Source: Chengkuizengella sp. SCS-71B (GTDB taxonomy: Bacteria; Bacillota; Bacilli; Paenibacillales; KCTC-33759). From it: 64,000 bases of DNA. The stretch covers positions 3,828,501-3,892,500 of the forward strand of contig NZ_JAZHSH010000001.1 of the NCBI RefSeq assembly GCF_040100845.1, written 5' to 3'. A model generated the notes under the pieces. The model was not told where the DNA came from and ran no database searches. It saw nothing but the letters and a program-made list of their open reading frames with translations. Position 1 is the stretch's first letter, and each line of letters starts with the position of its first letter. A program made the position numbers and the translations under genes. Shown piece after piece: positions 60,085 through 64,000 of the stretch.

Positions 60085-61395
60085 CTACACCTTAAAAGCC
60101 TTCATTGCTTTACGCAATTCTTTAATTGAAGGTCGTTTGCCATACATCAAAACACCTGTGCGATAAATTTTAGCAGATAACCAGCCTCCACCTAATATTG
60201 TTGCAAGTAATATACCCAAGGATAACCAAATCTCCCATAATGCAGGTTCTCCGAGACCAATGCGTAGTGTCATCACAAACGGAGTGAAAAAGGGAATAAA
60301 AGAAGACCAAACAACAAGTGCTGAATCAGGTATATTGATGCTGAATATAGCAATATAAAAACCAGCTAATGAAATAAATGTCATTGGCATGATCGCTTGA
60401 CCTAAATCCTCCGTTCGGCTTACGATAGAGCCTATAGCTGCAAATAATGTAGAATATAAAAAGAAACCCATGAAGTACAACAATATCGAATAAACGAAAA
60501 TCGGTAAGATCAAAGTCAAATCTACACTACTCATATCTAAATTAATCTGTTCAAACACTTCTGCATTATGAGGTAACAGTATATTCACTACTAACACGGT
60601 AACAAATATTAAAATTTGACTCATACTTACAATAAACATTCCAATAATTTTGCCAAACATTTGTGTTAAGGAAGGAACGGAGGTGACTAAAATTTCCATC
60701 ACTCGAGAACTTTTTTCTGTCGTAATTTCAGTTGCTATTAATTGACCTGAAACGATAATACCCATAAAAAGAAGAATGATTACAGCATACGATATAAATA
60801 GAGAAATTTTCTCTTCAGATTCATTTTTCCCCTCTGTTTGTGTTCCTCCTTGGGTATCAGTTATATCTGTTAATTCCACACTTTCAAAGGAAACAGGAGC
60901 AAGCAGTATATTTTGCTCATCACTAGACAAACCCAATTCTTTAGCTACGATATCCGTCTTTAATAATTTAAAAACATTCTGGAATTCATTTTGAAGATTA
61001 AATCCTAAAGATGTCAGTGAAGTATAAACTACGACTGGAAAACCATCCACTTCCTCGTCTTTTAGTTGAAGATACCCTTCTATTTCACCTGCTTCCAACT
61101 TATCCATTGCCATTTGTTCGTTTTCTTCAACTGTCTCTTTTTTTGCAAGAAGTACAATCTCAACATCTGCATCTTCTTGTGTTTGAAAATACTTTTGAAC
61201 ACTATTAGCTATTCCTGAATCATCTTCTATAAAACCAATCTTTGCAGGTTCATCAGAAGAAAACACGGTGATTATGTAAGGAACATTCAAAGCTATACAC
61301 ATGATTAGAGCTATAATGAGTGTAGTAATGATAAATGCTTTTGTTTTAAGTTTATTTCGAATTGTGAACCCTGCTACTGTAAACAATTTATTCAT
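60085..61395 (-). CDS. ABC-2-type permease (NatB/YhaP-like)
   Basis: A 436-aa protein: one N-terminal helix (AFIITTLIIALIMCIALNVPYIITVF), a ~160-residue extracytoplasmic domain, then about five helices at the C-terminal end with TEITTEKSSRVMEILVTSVP, a hallmark of NatB/YhaP-type ABC-2 permeases. B. subtilis NatAB extrudes sodium; the substrate here is not determined. The start at 61395 is set by GGAGGTGAGG just upstream and overlaps the ATPase stop by 8 bp. Confidence 0.88.
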   Translation of the reverse strand: MNKLFTVAGFTIRNKLKTKAFIITTLIIALIMCIALNVPYIITVFSSDEPAKIGFIEDDSGIANSVQKYFQTQEDADVEIVLLAKKETVEENEQMAMDKLEAGEIEGYLQLKDEEVDGFPVVVYTSLTSLGFNLQNEFQNVFKLLKTDIVAKELGLSSDEQNILLAPVSFESVELTDITDTQGGTQTEGKNESEEKISLFISYAVIILLFMGIIVSGQLIATEITTEKSSRVMEILVTSVPSLTQMFGKIIGMFIVSMSQILIFVTVLVVNILLPHNAEVFEQINLDMSSVDLTLILPIFVYSILLYFMGFFLYSTLFAAIGSIVSRTEDLGQAIMPMTFISLAGFYIAIFSINIPDSALVVWSSFIPFFTPFVMTLRIGLGEPALWEIWLSLGILLATILGGGWLSAKIYRTGVLMYGKRPSIKELRKAMKAFKV

Positions 61396-62293
61396 TTCCC
61401 TCACCTCCAACCACTTTTATGAAAATTTCATTTAATGTTGGTTCTAAAATTTCAAAGCGGGAAACCGTGCTCTGATCCATAGCTAATTTTAAAATATTCT
61501 GTGCTTCTTTCACTTCAGAAATGTTGATTTCGTAACCATAGGACTGTTTCTGAATGGACTTTACACCTGCTATAGACTGAAGACCTGAAATCTCATTTTC
61601 AACACCTAAAATTACTCTTTCTCTTGGAAAAGTAGATTTAATTTTTTTAATGTTTCCTTTTAGTACCGTTTTAGAACGATCTAATATTGAAATATTACTG
61701 CATAATTCCTCTACATGTTCCATTCGATGTGTGGAAAAAAGGATACAGGTACCATTATCTCTTAAGTCCTTAACCGCTCCTTTCAGAAGCTCAACATTCA
61801 CAGGATCAAGTCCACTAAATGCCTCATCTAATACTAAAATTTCAGGATCATGAATAACAGAAGCAATGAATTGAATTTTTTGCTGATTTCCTTTTGAAAG
61901 CTCCTCCACTTTTTTATTGTAATACTCCGTCACTTCAAAACGCTCAAGCCAATCCTTCAAGTTTTTATCTGCTTGTTTTTTTGAGTAACCTCTTAACTGA
62001 GCCAAGTATAGCAACTGATCATTAACTTTTACTTTAGGGTATAATCCTCTTTCTTCCGGTAGATAACCAAGTTTACTAGTTAGCTCTTCTGTAAAAGCTT
62101 TTCCGTTATATAATATCTGACCTTCATCTGGATATATCAATCCAAGCACCATACGCATCGTTGTTGTTTTACCAGCGCCATTCGCACCTAATAAACCATA
62201 AATTTCTCCTCTTGATACCGACAAATCTAAATGATCTACCGCAGTTTTATCTACAAATTGTTTCGTAACCTGATCCAACTTTAAAGTTGTCAT
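61388..62293 (-). CDS. ABC transporter ATP-binding protein (NatA/YhaQ-like)
   Basis: A 301-aa protein with Walker A GANGAGKTT (~38), Q-loop LPEERGLYPK, signature ELSKGNQQKIQF, Walker B ILVLDEAFSGLDP and H-loop STHRMEH. The LPEERGLYPK and SKGNQQK variants are typical of the YhaQ/NatA group. A ~80-residue C-terminal domain follows. It pairs with the ABC-2 permease gene that overlaps its end. ATG at 62293 has AAAGGAG 7 nt upstream. Confidence 0.9.
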   Translation of the reverse strand: MTTLKLDQVTKQFVDKTAVDHLDLSVSRGEIYGLLGANGAGKTTTMRMVLGLIYPDEGQILYNGKAFTEELTSKLGYLPEERGLYPKVKVNDQLLYLAQLRGYSKKQADKNLKDWLERFEVTEYYNKKVEELSKGNQQKIQFIASVIHDPEILVLDEAFSGLDPVNVELLKGAVKDLRDNGTCILFSTHRMEHVEELCSNISILDRSKTVLKGNIKKIKSTFPRERVILGVENEISGLQSIAGVKSIQKQSYGYEINISEVKEAQNILKLAMDQSTVSRFEILEPTLNEIFIKVVGGEGNE

Positions 62294-62357
62294 AACAAAA
62301 CTCCTTTCTAATAGTGACAACCTAATTCCATATTATCATATGAGAAAAATATAAAAA

Positions 62358-62387
62358 AACGACCAAGAGATATTCTCCTAATCGTTT
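62358..62387 (-). terminator. Terminator of ctaG
   Basis: Minus-strand AAACGATTAGGAG pairs with CTCTTGGTCGTTT around a short loop and is followed by TTTT. It lies about 50 bp beyond the ctaG stop. Confidence 0.75.
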
Positions 62388-62436
62388 TTACGTAAAATCC
62401 AAATTATGGTTTCACTAGTTTTTCAAATTTCTTAGA

Positions 62437-63354
62437 TCAAATACGTTGACCATGTTTATTTAACAAACGGTCCATTTTTTCTTTTTCAGGATCATTCCTT
62501 TTCTCTTTATCATACCATTGACGGAATGTATAAAGTAAAAATCCACCATACGAAAACTCCTGAATCAGCTTCATTATGACACCACCAAGCTGCTGATCTT
62601 CAACAGGTTTCGTAAAAGCAAAAGCTTGAGGTCCTGAGAATAAATTTAATATTTCTGTTGAACTAGCAGGGAAACAATACCCTAGTGCTTGAGCCCAAAT
62701 CATAGGATCATTAAACGAACCATACAACGGTGTGCGTGAAAATATAATAAGTGCACAAGCTGGGGTAAGCAAAGCTCCATTTAAAAAGATATATCCCATC
62801 TTTTTAACACCCCATATTTTATCCATTTCAGGAACTGGACATACAATTGGCCACCACATCATCATAGCAGCAACAAACAGAAGAATGTAATAAGCAGTAT
62901 GCACATTATAATGGATCATCACAAAATCATGAACCATCGGAATATGATAAATTGAAAAGGCCACATTGAAAAACAGTACAGTAAAAATCGGATGAAGTAT
63001 AAAGGTACCTTTTTTAATCCACTTCAGATTGAAAAATGCTCTGAGAAACCATACTGGTAATCCTAAAATAAGAAACGGTGGTGCAACCATGTATACAACG
63101 GACATTCCAATCATATGTCCTGTAAATGTTAAGTGCGCTAATAAATCCAATGGTCCTCCATGTGAAAGATACACAAGAAATAAACCAAATAAAAATGAAA
63201 CTTTTTGGATTAACTTTACTGGTTCTGAATCTTTAAAACGATCTCTACCAGGACCCACTAACCATAAATACAAAGTTGCTATAAACAAGATGAACATAAG
63301 AAACAGTGGACTCCAAACCGCGTTAAAACCAAATTGCTCGACTAAACCAAACAT
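62437..63354 (-). CDS. ctaG: CtaG, cytochrome c oxidase assembly protein (caa3-type)
   Basis: A 305-aa, roughly seven-helix membrane protein of the Caa3_CtaG family (not the CtaG/Cox11 family): LLAHLTFTGHMIGMSVVYMV, APPFLILGLPVW, FNVAFSIYHIP, MMWWPIVCPVPE and ACALIIFSRTPLY, with several conserved His for copper delivery. It is needed for caa3 oxidase formation in B. subtilis. It is the last cta gene, after a hairpin separating it from ctaF. ATG at 63354 with AAAGGGATG upstream is preferred to the longer open frame. Confidence 0.92.
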   Translation of the reverse strand: MFGLVEQFGFNAVWSPLFLMFILFIATLYLWLVGPGRDRFKDSEPVKLIQKVSFLFGLFLVYLSHGGPLDLLAHLTFTGHMIGMSVVYMVAPPFLILGLPVWFLRAFFNLKWIKKGTFILHPIFTVLFFNVAFSIYHIPMVHDFVMIHYNVHTAYYILLFVAAMMMWWPIVCPVPEMDKIWGVKKMGYIFLNGALLTPACALIIFSRTPLYGSFNDPMIWAQALGYCFPASSTEILNLFSGPQAFAFTKPVEDQQLGGVIMKLIQEFSYGGFLLYTFRQWYDKEKRNDPEKEKMDRLLNKHGQRI

Positions 63355-63432
63355 AAAGCATCCCTTTCTTTTACTTTTCATAATCCATATTTTACATTAA
63401 ATAGTGAATATATGCTTTCCACTTTTAAAAAA

Positions 63433-63457
63433 AGGAGCAAATCTTAAATTTGCTCCT
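63433..63457 (-). terminator. Hairpin terminator between ctaF and ctaG
   Basis: AGGAGCAAAT pairs with ATTTGCTCCT; on the minus strand it is followed by TTTTTTTAAAAG. It probably reduces transcription into ctaG. Confidence 0.85.
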
Positions 63458-63470
63458 AATTGTCTTCCTT

Positions 63471-63791
63471 TTACCACCAAACCCAATATATAGCCATAAT
63501 AAACGCCGTTATTGCCACAAATGCCCCAGTAACTAGGAACATAATTTGAAAGAAATGGCCACGGTCTTTCATGTGCATCCAAAATGCTAATTGAATTACA
63601 GCTTGAAAAACGGCTAATATTACGATAAATATTTTAACGAATGTTGGATCTAATGCAGAATTAGCTACTGCCATAAAAGCAAGTAATGTTAAAAAGATCG
63701 ATATTCCAAATGCAATAATATGATTTTTAGGTCCCTCATGAATAGTACCACGTTTAACACGGTCCTGTACTTGTTCTTGATTTGCTTCCAT
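63471..63791 (-). CDS. ctaF: Cytochrome c oxidase subunit IVB (caa3)
   Basis: A 106-aa protein with three membrane helices of the COX4_pro type: FGISIFLTLLAFMAV, IFIVILAVFQAVIQLAFWMHM and MFLVTGAFVAITAFIMAIYW. The second helix end WMHMKDRGHFF is characteristic. It is a small subunit of the caa3 terminal oxidase. It starts 4 bp after the subunit III stop and so belongs to the ctaCDEF operon. Confidence 0.93.
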   Translation of the reverse strand: MEANQEQVQDRVKRGTIHEGPKNHIIAFGISIFLTLLAFMAVANSALDPTFVKIFIVILAVFQAVIQLAFWMHMKDRGHFFQIMFLVTGAFVAITAFIMAIYWVWW

Positions 63792-63795
63792 ATGA

Positions 63796-64000
63796 TTAAC
63801 CTACCTTTCCCATAAGATATACAATGGTAAAGATAAATACCCAAACCACATCAATAAAATGCCAATACAATGATGCTACATAAATTTTAGGAGCTGTAAT
63901 TGTGTTAAGACCCTTTACTTTTAATTGAATAATTAAAAGTCCAATCCACAACACACCCAAAGCAACGTGAGCTCCATGAAATCCAACTAAAGCATAAAAT
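63796..64000 (-). CDS. ctaE: Cytochrome c oxidase subunit III, C-terminal part
   Basis: The last ~67 residues of subunit III: FYALVGFHGAHVALGVLWIG, then IYVASLYWHFIDVVWVFIFT and VYLMGKVG before the stop at 63796. FHGxHVxxG and YWHFVDxVW are hallmark COX3 motifs. The N-terminal part lies beyond the window. Order ctaE-ctaF-ctaG matches the Bacillus caa3 operon. Confidence 0.93.
   Translation of the reverse strand, partial: FYALVGFHGAHVALGVLWIGLLIIQLKVKGLNTITAPKIYVASLYWHFIDVVWVFIFTIVYLMGKVG

Noticed and set aside
63397-63582. 61-codon minus-strand frame starting MDAHERPWPF
   Set aside because: Out-of-frame shadow of ctaF crossing its terminator; no family resemblance.

Overview
The window is AT-rich DNA from a low-GC Gram-positive of the Bacillales type, possibly Paenibacillaceae-like. 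The evidence is AGGAGG-type ribosome binding sites, a T-box leader, a caa3 oxidase ctaEFG tail, YuzB, LiaG-like and Ytr-type genes, and an iturin-style front end on a lipopeptide synthetase. Species cannot be fixed from sequence alone. No rRNA, tRNA or CRISPR array was seen. Almost every gene is on the minus strand; exceptions are a Rieske protein and a yuzB-like gene.

Layout. 1-7.4 kb: ordinary chromosomal genes. These are the N-terminal end of a GH1 glycosidase, two GNAT acetyltransferases, a GrpB/UPF0157 protein, three very small genes, a PAP2 phosphatase, chorismate mutase/DAHP synthase under a T-box (probably Phe), a VTT-domain membrane protein and a LiaG-like anchored protein.

7.4-47.5 kb: a six-gene biosynthetic operon read right to left. 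The order is discrete malonyl transacylase (FenF-like); 5238-aa FAAL-ACP-KS-ACP-aminotransferase-NRPS hybrid; 2576-aa NRPS; 4123-aa NRPS; MFS exporter; EctB-like 2,4-diaminobutyrate (Dab) aminotransferase. The loading section is that of the iturin/mycosubtilin family and should make a beta-amino fatty acid. The seven intact adenylation domains read, by specificity code, Gly, Ser, Ser, Dab, Gly, Ile-like, Val. Epimerase domains follow the first Ser, Dab and the Ile-like residue, so the predicted chain alternates L(or Gly)/D strictly. Two oddities stand out: the first peptide module has lost about two thirds of its A domain, and the assembly line ends in a degenerate condensation/epimerase-like domain with no thioesterase. 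The product should be a cationic beta-amino-acyl lipopeptide that I cannot match to a known compound. Promoter and structured leader are at 47.24-47.51 kb.

47.9-53.2 kb: a GntR-regulated YtrABCDEF-like double ABC transporter operon of the cell-wall-stress type, with a palindromic operator over its promoter; it may contribute self-protection. 53.3-59.8 kb: a copper/redox-like group (multicopper oxidase, cupredoxin lipoprotein, Tat-type Rieske protein, yuzB-like gene, SHOCT protein, two-component system) with two CsoR/CstR-like operator candidates. It is littered with debris: a broken rhodanese gene, an internally deleted SHOCT gene, and insertion-sequence-end-like hairpins sharing a perfect 31-bp inverted repeat with a site 7.4 kb away beside the NRPS promoter. 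60-64 kb: a NatAB-like ABC exporter, then ctaG, ctaF and partial ctaE of the cytochrome caa3 oxidase operon.
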